64,000 bases of DNA. Origin: Pseudorhodoferax sp047601025. GTDB taxonomy: Bacteria; Pseudomonadota; Gammaproteobacteria; Burkholderiales; Burkholderiaceae_C. Below the pieces are notes generated by a model. It saw only the letters and a program-made list of their open reading frames with translations. It was not told the DNA's origin and did not search any database. Both the position numbers and the translations under genes were made by a program. How positions within the stretch are numbered: the first letter of the stretch is position 1; every line of letters starts with the position of its first letter. This document shows positions 1 through 7,983 of the stretch, piece by piece. The stretch is taken from positions 5,084,001 through 5,148,000 of the forward strand of contig NZ_JASGJZ010000001.1 in assembly GCF_047601025.1 (NCBI RefSeq), read 5' to 3'.

Positions 1-60
1 CGCTGCCACCGCTCGCTGCTGCGCGAACTGCTGGCCGCGCACGGCGCCACGCTGGCATGA
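1..60 (+). CDS. C-terminal end of an unidentified upstream gene (partial)
   Basis: An open frame runs from the window edge to a TGA at 58-60 and encodes about 19 residues ending in LLAAHGATLA. The stop overlaps the ATG of the next gene (ATGA), so the two are probably translationally coupled in one operon. Too little is present to assign a family. Confidence 0.5.
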   Translation, partial: RCHRSLLRELLAAHGATLA

Positions 61-1217
61 CGGACGGCTCGAGCGCCGGCCTGCGCACGCGCCTGGAGGC
101 CCACGTCCGCCGCTTCGCCCGGGCCGGCCTGGGCGCGGGCAGCCGCGTCAGCCGGCGCGAGATCGCCCGCGCCGCGCTGGGCAGCGCGGTCGGCATCGTC
201 GTCGCGGCACTGATGGCGCACCTGCTGGCGCCGGGCCTGCCGGCGGCCGGCCTGGTCGCGCCGATGGGCGCGACGGCCGTGCTGGTGTTCGCGGTGCCGG
301 CCAGCCCGCTGGCGCAGCCGTGGCCGGCGCTGGCGGGCAACACCGTGTCGGCGCTGGTCGGCGCGCTGTGCCTGCGCCTGGTCGGCGACCCCGCGCTGGC
401 CGCGCCGCTGGCCGTGGGGCTGGCGATCGCCTGCATGTTCGCGCTGCGCTGCCTGCACCCGCCCGGCGGCGCATCGGCGCTGCTGGCCGTGCTGACGGGC
501 GCCCAGCCGGGCTTCGCCTTCTCGCCGGTGCTGCTGGACACGCTGGTCATCGTGCTCGCGGGCATCGCTTACAACCGCCTGACCGGCCGCGCCTACCCGC
601 AGGCCGTGCCCCTGCACCCGGCCCGGCCGGAGCCGCAGGCGCCGGCGCGCTTCACCGCGGCCGACCTGGACGCCGCGCTGGCCCACTACGACCAGGTGCT
701 GGACATCAGCCGCCACGACCTGGAGCAACTGCTGCAGTTCGCCGAGGCGGCCGCCTACGAGCGCAAGTTCGGCGAGCTGCGCTGCCGCGACATCATGTCC
801 GCGCCGCCGCTGACCGTGCCGTTCGGCTGCCCGCTGGCCGAGGCCTGGCAGCTGATGCGCGAGCGCCGGATCAAGGCATTGCCGGTGGTCGACAAGTCAC
901 AGCACATCGTCGGCATCGTGACCGTGGCCGACTTCATGAAGCAGGCCGACTTCCCGACCGTCGAGGGCCTGGGCAAGCGGCTGCGCCGGCTGCTGCGCGT
1001 CACCGGCCGCGGCAAGCGGCCCGAGACCGTGGGCGAGATCATGACGCGCGAGGTGCGCATCGCCAGCGCCGACCGCTTCATCAGCGAGCTGCTGCCGCTG
1101 TTCTCCGACGCCGGCCACCACCACATCCCGGTGCTGGACGGGGAGCGCCGCGTGGTCGGCGTGATCACGCAGTCCGACCTGATCCGCGCGCTGCACCGCA
1201 CGGTGCGCGCGGGCTGA
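57..1217 (+). CDS. HPP-family integral membrane protein with a CBS-domain pair
   Basis: 386-residue inner-membrane protein. A short basic N-terminus is followed by about five hydrophobic segments (roughly residues 37-175), with the family signature HPPGGASALLA near residue 134. Two CBS domains follow (about 241-297, 'DIMSAPPLTVP...VVGIVTVADF' style, and about 324-380, 'EIMTREVRIAS...GVITQSDLI'). HPP proteins are membrane proteins; some have been linked to nitrite transport. Fused CBS pairs usually sense adenine nucleotides. The start codon overlaps the stop of the preceding frame (ATGA). The substrate cannot be told from sequence. The gene looks like ordinary core genome and is not obviously linked to the catabolic genes downstream. 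Confidence 0.9.
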   Translation: MTDGSSAGLRTRLEAHVRRFARAGLGAGSRVSRREIARAALGSAVGIVVAALMAHLLAPGLPAAGLVAPMGATAVLVFAVPASPLAQPWPALAGNTVSALVGALCLRLVGDPALAAPLAVGLAIACMFALRCLHPPGGASALLAVLTGAQPGFAFSPVLLDTLVIVLAGIAYNRLTGRAYPQAVPLHPARPEPQAPARFTAADLDAALAHYDQVLDISRHDLEQLLQFAEAAAYERKFGELRCRDIMSAPPLTVPFGCPLAEAWQLMRERRIKALPVVDKSQHIVGIVTVADFMKQADFPTVEGLGKRLRRLLRVTGRGKRPETVGEIMTREVRIASADRFISELLPLFSDAGHHHIPVLDGERRVVGVITQSDLIRALHRTVRAG

Positions 1218-1240
1218 TCCGGCGGCGCTATGCTCGCCCG

Positions 1241-1699
1241 ATGCAACTGAAGATCCTCGTCGGCACCGAGACCGGCACCGCCATGCTGGTGGCCCAGGCC
1301 ATCGCGCTGGACTGCGGCGACCTCGTGCCCGGCATCGACGTCGTGCCGATGGACGGGCTGGACATCGGCGTGTTCACGCAAGACGCGCTGTTCCTGGTCT
1401 GCACCTCCACCACCGGCGCCGGCGACGTACCCGGCAACGCGCAGGCGCTGTACGCCTCGCTGCTGGGCGAGCCGCGCTACCTGGGCGGCGTGCGCTACGG
1501 CCTGATCGCGCTGGGCGACGCCGCCGCCCACGCCGCCACCTTCGCCGAAGGCGGCCTGAAATTCGACGCCGCGCTGCAGGACCTGGGCGCGCGCCGCATC
1601 GGCGAGGTGCTGACGCTGGACGCCAGCAGCGACGAGGAGCCCGAGGCCACCGCGATCGCCTGGTGCCGCGGCTGGCTGGCGCAGGCACTGGCGGGCTGA
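1241..1699 (+). CDS. Flavodoxin-like (MioC-type) FMN protein
   Basis: 152-residue single-domain flavodoxin fold. The FMN phosphate loop TETGTA is at residues 8-13, a second flavin loop CTSTTGAGDVPGN at about 51-63, and YGLIALGDAA near 86-95. Size and the T-x-T-G-T loop fit short-chain flavodoxins of the MioC or sulfite-reductase-flavodoxin type, which carry electrons in the cytoplasm. The ATG at 1241 was chosen because the frame upstream is the out-of-frame shadow of the HPP gene. A TATGCT element sits only about 10 bp upstream, so a nearly leaderless message is possible. The redox partner is unknown. Confidence 0.8.
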   Translation: MQLKILVGTETGTAMLVAQAIALDCGDLVPGIDVVPMDGLDIGVFTQDALFLVCTSTTGAGDVPGNAQALYASLLGEPRYLGGVRYGLIALGDAAAHAATFAEGGLKFDAALQDLGARRIGEVLTLDASSDEEPEATAIAWCRGWLAQALAG

Positions 1700-1706
1700 C
1701 AGCACA

Positions 1707-2024
1707 TTGGCTTCGCGGGCAGCGCCGCCAGAAGGCCGAGGGCCGCGTCGCCGACTACGCGCCGCTGGACGCGCGGGCATGGACGCGTGCGACGCCACGC
1801 AGAACGGCCAGCAGATGGGCGACCCGGCCAAGGACATGCAGATGGTCATCGACATGGTGGACAGCGACACCGCGCCGGTGCGCCTGATGCTGGACGAGGA
1901 CGCCTGCCAGCTGTCGGAAGGCGCCGTCGCCTCCTTGCGCAAGCGCGACCTGGCCCAATGGCGCGCCCGCGGCGAGGACACGCTGATCCCCGGCGCCGTG
2001 AAGAACACGGCCCAGGCGCTTTGA
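1707..2024 (+). pseudogene. Frameshifted C-terminal remnant of a short-chain dehydrogenase
   Basis: The frame ending at 2024 encodes NGQQMGDPAKDMQMVIDMVD and then APVRLMLDEDACQLSEG. This matches the C-terminal extension of many SDR oxidoreductases (G-D-P-A-K...I...V-E-S...P-L-R-L-L-L-G-x-D-A). The preceding conserved piece (GRVADYAPLDARAW, about 1738-1780) is in a different frame, so a frameshift separates them. The Rossmann and catalytic parts (about 200 residues) are missing. The remnant begins just after the flavodoxin gene, which suggests an old deletion joined unrelated DNA here. No function is expected. Confidence 0.6.
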
Positions 2025-2274
2025 GAAGTGCAGAGCCCCGGGCGCTATCCGATGGGGCCCGGCGCCTCGCCGGAAGACGGCTGGCGTTCCGGCGGACGGT
2101 CGTCGCCTCCCGAGCGGCCGCGGATCCAGCGGCAGGCGCCGCCGCGCTCGCCACCAGCCGCTACCGGTCGCGCAGCCGGCAGGCCCGCCCGCGGATCCTC
2201 GCCACCGAGCAGGCTCCGCGGAGCTCGCTCACCGTCGCCACCGCACCATCCATGCGATGCCCGATGGCCCGCCG

Positions 2275-3171
2275 CTAGGCCTCCCGGCGGATGAAGCCGA
2301 TCGCGACCTGCCCGAAGGCGTCGTTGTCATCGCCCGTGAGCATGTGGCCCGCCCCGGCCACATCGATGTGGCTGGCATGCGGACACAGCGCCATGAATTC
2401 GCGCACGGCCTCGGGCGTGACCACGTCGGAATGCGCGCCGCGCACCAGCAGCGTGGGCACCGCGACCTGCCGCGCACACTGCGCCAGGCGCAAGCGGCGC
2501 GCCGCCATGTCCTCGCCCCGGCCATCGAGAAAGCGCGGGTCCCAATGCCAGTACAGGCGGCCGTCGCCGGCCTGCCGCAGATTCTTCGCCAGCCCGGCAA
2601 GATCGCCCTGGGGCCGCCGGCCACCGCGGTAGTCGCCGATGGCCGCGGCCGCCTCCTCCAGCGAGGCGAAGCCCTGCGCATGGCGCGTCATGAAGGCTCG
2701 CACGCGCTCGAAGCCATCGACCGCGGTCGTATGGGCCACGTCCGCCAGGATCAGCGCGGCCGCATCCACCACGCCGCCGCCCACCGCCGCCAGGCTGGTG
2801 ATGCCGCCCATCGAGGCGCCGATCAGCACCGGGCGCGCACCGCCCAGGGCGCGCACCACGCAGGCCAGGTCCTCGGACATTGCGGCCTCGCCATAGTCGC
2901 CGTCGTCCACCCAGTCCGAATCGCCATGGCCCCGCGCGTCGAAGGCCACCGCGTGGAAGCCCGCCTGCGCCAGGCTGCGAGCCGTGCGCCGCCAGGAATG
3001 CCGCGTCTGCCCACCGCCATGCAGCAGCACGACGGGCGGCGCCGACGGATCGCCCCAGCTGTCCCCGCACAGGCGATTGCCATGGCGACCCGACCAGATG
3101 TGCATGGGACGCGGCGTACCCGGCAGAATCTGCCGCCCAAACGCGCTGGGAATATCTGAGCAGGTAGCCAT
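2275..3171 (-). CDS. Alpha/beta-fold hydrolase
   Basis: About 298 residues. It carries an HGGG oxyanion segment (near residue 51), the nucleophile elbow G-A-S-M-G-G (Ser near 120), DARGHGDSD typical of the fold, a candidate acid in RGAHSDVVTPE, and a terminal histidine in AGAGHMLTGDD. This is a complete Ser-Asp-His set for an esterase, lactonase or C-C hydrolase. Start: ATG at 3171; a later ATG at 3105 is possible, and neither has a strong ribosome site. The gene is divergent from an IclR-family gene across an 80 bp region with an inverted repeat, so it is a plausible target of that regulator. Substrate unknown. Confidence 0.85.
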   Translation of the reverse strand: MATCSDIPSAFGRQILPGTPRPMHIWSGRHGNRLCGDSWGDPSAPPVVLLHGGGQTRHSWRRTARSLAQAGFHAVAFDARGHGDSDWVDDGDYGEAAMSEDLACVVRALGGARPVLIGASMGGITSLAAVGGGVVDAAALILADVAHTTAVDGFERVRAFMTRHAQGFASLEEAAAAIGDYRGGRRPQGDLAGLAKNLRQAGDGRLYWHWDPRFLDGRGEDMAARRLRLAQCARQVAVPTLLVRGAHSDVVTPEAVREFMALCPHASHIDVAGAGHMLTGDDNDAFGQVAIGFIRREA

Positions 3172-3202
3172 CAATAGAAACCCTAATCGACTGCGACAAC
3201 CG

Positions 3203-3237
3203 TTGGTATTCTAATGAATGTTAGTTTGAAATACCAA
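3203..3237. promoter_or_regulatory. Inverted repeat, candidate IclR operator
   Basis: TTGGTATT (3203-3210) and AATACCAA (3230-3237) are perfect 8-bp inverted arms with a 19-nt AT-rich centre that itself contains CTAA/TTAG. It lies between the divergent hydrolase and IclR genes, where IclR-family regulators commonly bind their own promoters. Regulator assignment is inferred from position. Confidence 0.45.
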
Positions 3238-3252
3238 TTCAGGAGACTCGCC

Positions 3253-4080
3253 ATGCTGCATCCGCATTCGCTCCGTCCGGATGCCGACGCCGTATCCGCC
3301 GAAGGTGCGCGCCGGCCCATCGTCACGCCGTTCGCCCGCGCGCTGTCGGTGCTGGCGGCGTTCACGCCCGCGGACCGCTGGCTCGGCAACGGCGAACTGG
3401 CGCATCGCACCGGCCTGCCCGCCTCCACCGTCACGCGCATGGCACGCACGCTGGTGGCGCTGGGCTACCTGCGCACGAGTGCCGACACGCGCCAGTTCTG
3501 CCTCACGCCGGCCACGCTGACGCTCGGCTACCGGGCGGCGGCCGACACCGCGATCCACCGCGCGGCCGGCGAGCAGATGCACCAGTTCGCCGAGCGCCAC
3601 CAGGTGCATGTGAACCTGAGCTCGCGCGACCGGCTGGACCTCGTGGTCATCGACGCCCGCCGCACCAGCGCGCTGCCGGCGGCGCTGCAGCTGGGCGTCG
3701 GCACCCGGCTGAGCCTGGCCTCCACGGCCGCCGGCTGGGCACTGCTGGCCAGCCTGCCCGACACCGAGCGCGACTACCTGCTGCGCAGCGCCGAACGCCA
3801 TCCACCGTGCGAGTGGAACCGTGAGCCGCGCATGCTGCGCCGCCGCTCCAGCGAAGCCATCGGCCAGGTGCGCGAAGGCGGCTTCTGCGTGGCGCTGGGC
3901 GAAACCGGCCAGCCGATGACCATGGTCGCGGCGCCGATCCACCTGCCGGGCCGCGCGCCGCTGGCCGTCAGCTGCATGGGCCCGGCCACGCTGACCGGCC
4001 GCACCCGCAGCGTGCGCGAACTGGGGCCGGCGCTGGTGCGCATGGCCCAGGAAATCCAGTGCACACAAGATCGGCCATGA
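3253..4080 (+). CDS. IclR-family transcriptional regulator
   Basis: 275 residues. An N-terminal winged helix-turn-helix is at about residues 20-85 (RALSVLAAFTPADRWLGNGE and then LPASTVTRMARTLVALGYL), followed by an IclR effector domain. ATG 3253 was chosen because AGGAG at 3241-3245 lies 7 nt upstream; an earlier in-frame ATG at 3214 sits inside the inverted repeat. Cytoplasmic DNA-binding regulator, probably responding to a small aromatic or organic acid. Its stop overlaps the start of a second IclR gene, so two regulators are made from one message. Likely targets: the divergent hydrolase and nearby catabolic genes. Confidence 0.88.
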   Translation: MLHPHSLRPDADAVSAEGARRPIVTPFARALSVLAAFTPADRWLGNGELAHRTGLPASTVTRMARTLVALGYLRTSADTRQFCLTPATLTLGYRAAADTAIHRAAGEQMHQFAERHQVHVNLSSRDRLDLVVIDARRTSALPAALQLGVGTRLSLASTAAGWALLASLPDTERDYLLRSAERHPPCEWNREPRMLRRRSSEAIGQVREGGFCVALGETGQPMTMVAAPIHLPGRAPLAVSCMGPATLTGRTRSVRELGPALVRMAQEIQCTQDRP

Positions 4081-4859
4081 GCACGGCCGGCGGTTCCACG
4101 CTGATGACGGTGGAACGCGGGCTGGAGGTGCTGCGCGCCTTCCGCGCCGACCGCACGCCGCTGTCCAACGCCGAGCTGGTGCGCCGCACCGGCCTGCCCA
4201 AGGCCACCGTCTCGCGCCTGACCAGCACGCTGATACAGGTCGGCTTCCTGCGCCAGGTCCCAGGCCGGCGCGAATTCGAGCTGTCGGCCGGCGCCCTGGG
4301 CATCGGCCAGGCGTATCTGTCGACCAACCAGATGCTGCAGGCCGCCGAGCCGCTGATGCAGGCGCTGGCGGACACGCTGGACGTCTCCGTCGCGCTGGCC
4401 ATCCCGGACGGGCTGAACATGCTCTACGTCGCCTACCGCGTCAGCCGCCAGGTGGCCACGCTGCGCCTGGGCGTGGGCTCGACCCTGCCGATGGCGACCA
4501 CGGCGATCGGCCGGGCCTATCTGTGGGGATTGCCGGCCGACACGCAGCACGACCTGCTGGACCAGCACCTGCAGCGGGCCGGCGAACACGCCGAGGCGCT
4601 GGAGCGGTCCATCCGCGCATCGTTCGCAGAGCTGTCCGCCACCGGCACCTGCATGGTGCGCAGCGGCTACCAGCGCGGCACGTACGGCGTGGCGCTGCCG
4701 ATCCGCGCGGGCCGGCAGGGCGGATTGATGAGCCTGAGCTGCGGCAAGGCGGACGTGGACATGGACCTCGAAGCTGAGCGCGCGCGCATCGCACCGGCGC
4801 TCAAGCAGACGGCGGCACAGCTGCAGACACAGCTGGCCGGGCACGACAGCCTGCTGTAG
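4077..4859 (+). CDS. IclR-family transcriptional regulator (second of tandem pair)
   Basis: 260 residues. The winged HTH is at about residues 8-70 (TVERGLEVLRAFRADRTPLS and then LPKATVSRLTSTLIQVGFL); the C-terminal effector domain includes GVGSTLPMATTAIGRAYL. ATG 4077 overlaps the TGA of the preceding IclR gene (ATGA), so translation is coupled. It is clearly more similar to the IclR protein at 58811-59590 (shared NAELVRRTGL and AIPDGLNMLYV/AVPDRLDMLYI) than to its tandem neighbour, so the pair did not arise by simple tandem duplication. Effector unknown. Confidence 0.88.
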   Translation: MSTAGGSTLMTVERGLEVLRAFRADRTPLSNAELVRRTGLPKATVSRLTSTLIQVGFLRQVPGRREFELSAGALGIGQAYLSTNQMLQAAEPLMQALADTLDVSVALAIPDGLNMLYVAYRVSRQVATLRLGVGSTLPMATTAIGRAYLWGLPADTQHDLLDQHLQRAGEHAEALERSIRASFAELSATGTCMVRSGYQRGTYGVALPIRAGRQGGLMSLSCGKADVDMDLEAERARIAPALKQTAAQLQTQLAGHDSLL

Positions 4860-5103
4860 GGCCCCTCACCCGCCTCGCCTTCGCCGGCCGCACCACGCGG
4901 CAACGGGGCGCCGCGCCAGCGGCCTGCGCGGCCTCCAATTCAGCCACGGAGAAGCCCCGGTCGCCCCGCACCTCGCGCATGTGCCGCGCCAGGCGCACGG
5001 GCAGGCGCTGGATCACGCCCGGCGGGCAGCGGAAGCGCGGCCCCGGTGGCCCCCTCGTTCCACGACCCGGAGATCCATCAGCGGCCCTGCCTCTTCTTTC
5101 CGC

Positions 5104-5718
5104 TCATGCGTCTTCCTGGCCGTCGCGCGCCACGGGCGGCCGGTGAAAGTCGGGCCACTGCACCGCCACCAGCTCGCGCGCGGCGCCATAGGCGTAGCAG
5201 CTGTCGATCTTGCGCGGGCGGCCGCTCGCGTCGTGGTCTTCCACGTGGCCCTTGCGAACCGAATACACCGTCTGGAAGGCCGCGCTCGCCAGCGGGATCA
5301 TCATTTCCTTCAGGTGCGTGCAGGTGTCGCCGGAGGGCAGGCGCTTGCGCAGCTCCGAGGTCCAGCCGGGGCCGATGCGCAAGCCCACCAGCGACTGCAG
5401 GACCTCGCCCCCGCCCGGACATTCGCGGTAGGGATAGGCGCGGATGGCGGTACCCATCTCGCGGATCACCATGTCCTCGCCGAACACCACGCGCAGGCCG
5501 TGGTCGTGGATGGTGTCCCCGGCCACGACATACCGGCCGCCGCTCGGCGGCGCGAAGTCGTGCGTCTTGCGGTCGGTCAGCCGGGCCTCGACCTCCAGCA
5601 GCCCGTCGCTGCGCCGGTAGCCCCGGAAGTCGATGCGCCGCCAGTGCAGCTCCTCGCGCGTGATCTCGCCGCCGGGCGCGGCATCTTCCCGGGCATCGCC
5701 TGCAGGGTGTTCCATCAT
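5104..5718 (-). CDS. DUF2889 domain protein
   Basis: 204 residues. Family hallmarks: an N-terminal RRIDFRGYRRSDGLLEVEARLTD-like segment (about 27-50), HDHGLRVVFGEDMVIREM, PYRECPGG, and the invariant-looking C-T-H-L (about 133-136) before PLASAAFQT. The family is uncharacterised; members often sit next to CoA-linked catabolic genes. The first of two adjacent ATGs (5718) is used, with GGAAAG about 8 nt upstream. It follows the crotonase gene on the same strand with a 104 bp gap, so the two may be co-transcribed. No signal peptide or membrane segment. Biochemical role unknown. Confidence 0.8.
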   Translation of the reverse strand: MMEHPAGDAREDAAPGGEITREELHWRRIDFRGYRRSDGLLEVEARLTDRKTHDFAPPSGGRYVVAGDTIHDHGLRVVFGEDMVIREMGTAIRAYPYRECPGGGEVLQSLVGLRIGPGWTSELRKRLPSGDTCTHLKEMMIPLASAAFQTVYSVRKGHVEDHDASGRPRKIDSCYAYGAARELVAVQWPDFHRPPVARDGQEDA

Positions 5719-5822
5719 CGTGTTGCTTTCCAAGTGGGTTGTCCGAACCGTCGCGTCGCAGGCTCTGGAGCCGATTTTCCCGCCCGGCCGAGCCTGCCCC
5801 GGGCCCTGCGGATCAAGCCCCC

Positions 5823-6635
5823 TCAGCGGCCCTGGAACCGGGGCTCCCTGCGGGCCTCGAACGCCGCGATGCCCTCGGCCGGATCGGGGCCGCGCATGGC
5901 GTCGACCACGGTCTCGCGCTCGTGGCGCAGTCCGGTGGCCAGGTCGTGCTGCAGCGCCAGCCGGGCCAGGCGCTTCATGGCGGCCAGCCCAGGGCGGCTG
6001 CGCGCAGCCAGCCGTTCGCAATAGCGCATGGCCTCGTCGTGCAAGGCCTCGGGCGCCGCCACATAGCTGACGATGCCCCACTGCTGCGCCGTCGCGGCGT
6101 CGATCCAGCGGCCGGAATACATCAGGTCCAGGCTGCGGCTGAGCCCGACCAGGCGCGGCAGGCGCTGCGATGCGCCCCAGGCGGGCACCAGGCCGTACTG
6201 CACGTGCTGGTCGCCGAAGCGGGCATCGCTGGAAGCGAACACCACGTCGCCGCACAGCGCGATCTCCAGGCCGCCCGCCAGGACCAGGCCATGGCAGGCC
6301 ACGACCACCGGCAGCGGACAGTCCTCCAGCCGCTGCAAGGTACCGTTGACGAAGCGCAGGAAATCGTCCAGCAGCGCGGAGTCCTGCATCATGGCCCGGG
6401 CTTCCTCCAGGTCGCCGCCGGTGCAGAAGTGCTTGCCCTGGGCGCGCACGAGGATGGCGCGCACGCCGGAGCCGGGCTGCTCGAAGTCGTCGACGGCGGC
6501 GCGCATGGCCTCGAATGCCGTGCGGCTCATGGCATTGAACTTGTCGGGGCGCGACAGCTCGAGCACGCCCACGGCGCCGTGGCGGTGCACCGTCACGTGG
6601 CCGGCTGCGGTCGTTGGCGGGATGGTGGGCGGCAT
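5823..6635 (-). CDS. Enoyl-CoA hydratase/isomerase (crotonase) family protein
   Basis: 270 residues with the crotonase fold. The first oxyanion segment is KHFCTGGDLEEAR (about 83-95); the second is LAGGLEIALCGDVVFAS (about 124-140). The first catalytic Glu of classical hydratases (in C/L-E-L/I-A) is retained, but the second Glu position (normally F-G-x-P-E) reads FGDQHVQYG, so His replaces Glu. That argues against a standard hydratase and leaves isomerase, hydrolase or decarboxylase chemistry open. It acts on a CoA ester in the cytoplasm. Located upstream of the DUF2889 gene and divergent from the LysR gene at 6921; a recurring dyad motif (6837-6866) lies between them. Confidence 0.85.
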   Translation of the reverse strand: MPPTIPPTTAAGHVTVHRHGAVGVLELSRPDKFNAMSRTAFEAMRAAVDDFEQPGSGVRAILVRAQGKHFCTGGDLEEARAMMQDSALLDDFLRFVNGTLQRLEDCPLPVVVACHGLVLAGGLEIALCGDVVFASSDARFGDQHVQYGLVPAWGASQRLPRLVGLSRSLDLMYSGRWIDAATAQQWGIVSYVAAPEALHDEAMRYCERLAARSRPGLAAMKRLARLALQHDLATGLRHERETVVDAMRGPDPAEGIAAFEARREPRFQGR

Positions 6636-6836
6636 GGCGCGGGACTCGGTTGTTCAGTGGATCGTCGGGCCGCCAGCCAGGCTGACCGTGGCGCCGATCG
6701 GCCACCTTGCCTTGTGCAGGGTGACGTTGGTCGATGCCTTGCCCATGCCGCGCCGCTCCCGTTCGTCGGGCTGCCGCCGCATCGGGCGGCAGCCATGAAT
6801 CAAGCGACCAGCATAGGTGGAGCCGGGCACCGATCC

Positions 6837-6866
6837 AAGTGGGAATTTCCGAAGCGGCGCTTCAGC
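6837..6866. promoter_or_regulatory. Recurrent dyad motif, site A
   Basis: Contains CGAAGCGGCGCTTC (6850-6863) preceded by TGGGAATTT. This matches the core CGAA-N-C-NN-CG-N-TTC found in five other intergenic regions of the window. It lies 54 bp before the LysR start codon and 201 bp from the divergent crotonase. A TATGCT that could serve as a -10 element for the LysR gene is at about 6906. Interpreted as a LysR-type operator. Confidence 0.5.
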
Positions 6867-6920
6867 CTGAGGAAACCCAGCATGGGATGGCGCGCCCAAC
6901 GGCGCTATGCTCCCCGCGCC

Positions 6921-7856
6921 ATGACTTTCAACCGCCTGCACCTGATCCGCCAGGTGGATCTGTTCACGCTGCGCCTGTACCTCTCGGCCGTGGAGGAGCA
7001 GCAGATCGGACGCGCCGCGCTGCGCGAGAACATCGCCGCCTCCACCGCGACCAAGCGCATCCAGGATTTCGAGGAGATCGCAGGCATCCAGCTGCTCGAA
7101 CGCACCCCCAAGGGCGTGGTGGCCACGGCGGCGGGCGAGGTGGTCGCGCGCTACGTCCGCAAGCTGTTCGCGGACCTGGACACCATGCGCGCGGAGATCG
7201 CCGCCTTCAGCGACGGGCTGCGGGGCGAAGTGGTCGTCGCCTCGGCGCGCTCGATCTTCGTGCCCTTCCTGGCGCGGGAACTGGGCAACTTTGCGCGCGA
7301 CTTCCCGCAGGTCGAGCTGGTGGTGCGCGAACTGGAGAACGCCGGCATCGTGCAGGCGGTCGCCCAAGGCGATGCCGACATCGGCGTGTTCGCCGTGGCG
7401 CCGGACCTCGATCTCGGCGGCGTCCACGTCGCGCCCTACCGCACGGACCTGCTGGTGGCCGTCGTGCCCCAATCGCACCCGCTGTCCGCGCGCACGAGCG
7501 TGTGCTTCAAGGAACTGCTGTCCGAGGACCTGATCGTGGTCCACGCGATGGAGGCCGCATTCTCCAACCGGGCGCGCAAGCTGGGCCTCGAGTACAAGCC
7601 CAAGTACAGCGTGCGCAGCACGGGCGCGGCGATGAGCCTGGCCCAGGCCCGGCTGGGCGTGACGGTGCAGCCAGAATGCGAGGTCAGCCTGGCGCAGTTC
7701 GACGGCGTGGTGGCCGTCCACATCACCGATGCCCCGGCCCGCCGCGTCGTCCAGATCGCGACGCCGCGTGCACGCAGCCTGGGCCCGGCTCCCCGAGCGC
7801 TGCTGGTGCAGCTGGCGAACCAGCCACAGGACGAGGCCGCCGACAAAGCGCCGTAG
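6921..7856 (+). CDS. LysR-family transcriptional regulator
   Basis: 311 residues. The N-terminal HTH (about 8-70) contains DLFTLRLYLSAVEEQQIGRA and the recognition stretch STATKRIQDFEEIAG, followed by a two-lobed periplasmic-binding-like effector domain (about 95-300). It is a clear paralogue of the LysR protein encoded at 44720-45673, with a nearly identical recognition helix, so both probably read similar DNA. Start ATG 6921 aligns with the paralogue's MPFNRLHLIR. It heads the long same-strand run to 19813. The same dyad motif lies both before it (6837) and after it (7894). LysR proteins generally act as tetramers that activate with a co-inducer. Confidence 0.9.
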   Translation: MTFNRLHLIRQVDLFTLRLYLSAVEEQQIGRAALRENIAASTATKRIQDFEEIAGIQLLERTPKGVVATAAGEVVARYVRKLFADLDTMRAEIAAFSDGLRGEVVVASARSIFVPFLARELGNFARDFPQVELVVRELENAGIVQAVAQGDADIGVFAVAPDLDLGGVHVAPYRTDLLVAVVPQSHPLSARTSVCFKELLSEDLIVVHAMEAAFSNRARKLGLEYKPKYSVRSTGAAMSLAQARLGVTVQPECEVSLAQFDGVVAVHITDAPARRVVQIATPRARSLGPAPRALLVQLANQPQDEAADKAP

Positions 7857-7893
7857 CACGGCGCCCCCGACACCTGCGCACCGCTTCGACCGC

Positions 7894-7923
7894 GGCGAAT
7901 CGCGGCTTCGGAATTCTCCAGTT
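7894..7923. promoter_or_regulatory. Recurrent dyad motif, site B
   Basis: On the minus strand it reads AACTGGAGAATTCCGAAGCC, continuing GCGATTCGCC. It matches site A at 22 of 30 positions and fits the core CGAA-N-C-NN-CG-N-TTC exactly. It lies 60 bp upstream of the Bug gene at 7984 and just after the LysR gene, the expected place for an operator controlling the downstream run. Confidence 0.5.
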
Positions 7924-7983
7924 GGAAAACTCTTGTGCCTGCAAGACCATGCGGGCACAAGCAACCGTCCAGGAGACAAGAGC

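Noticed and set aside
320..1240. Long open frame overlapping the HPP gene in another frame
   Set aside because: It is a high-GC shadow rich in Ala, Arg and Pro; only its last part (from 1241) has flavodoxin motifs.
4860..5103. Possible small minus-strand gene (4801-5016) after the IclR pair
   Set aside because: About 35 residues look protein-like (RLPVRLARHMREVRGDRG), but the frame then runs antisense into the IclR gene and no family is recognisable. It may be an old remnant.
5739..6920. Apparent N-terminal extension of the LysR gene at 6921
   Set aside because: It runs antisense through the crotonase gene and has no family similarity. The HTH begins just after ATG 6921, and the paralogue starts at the same place.
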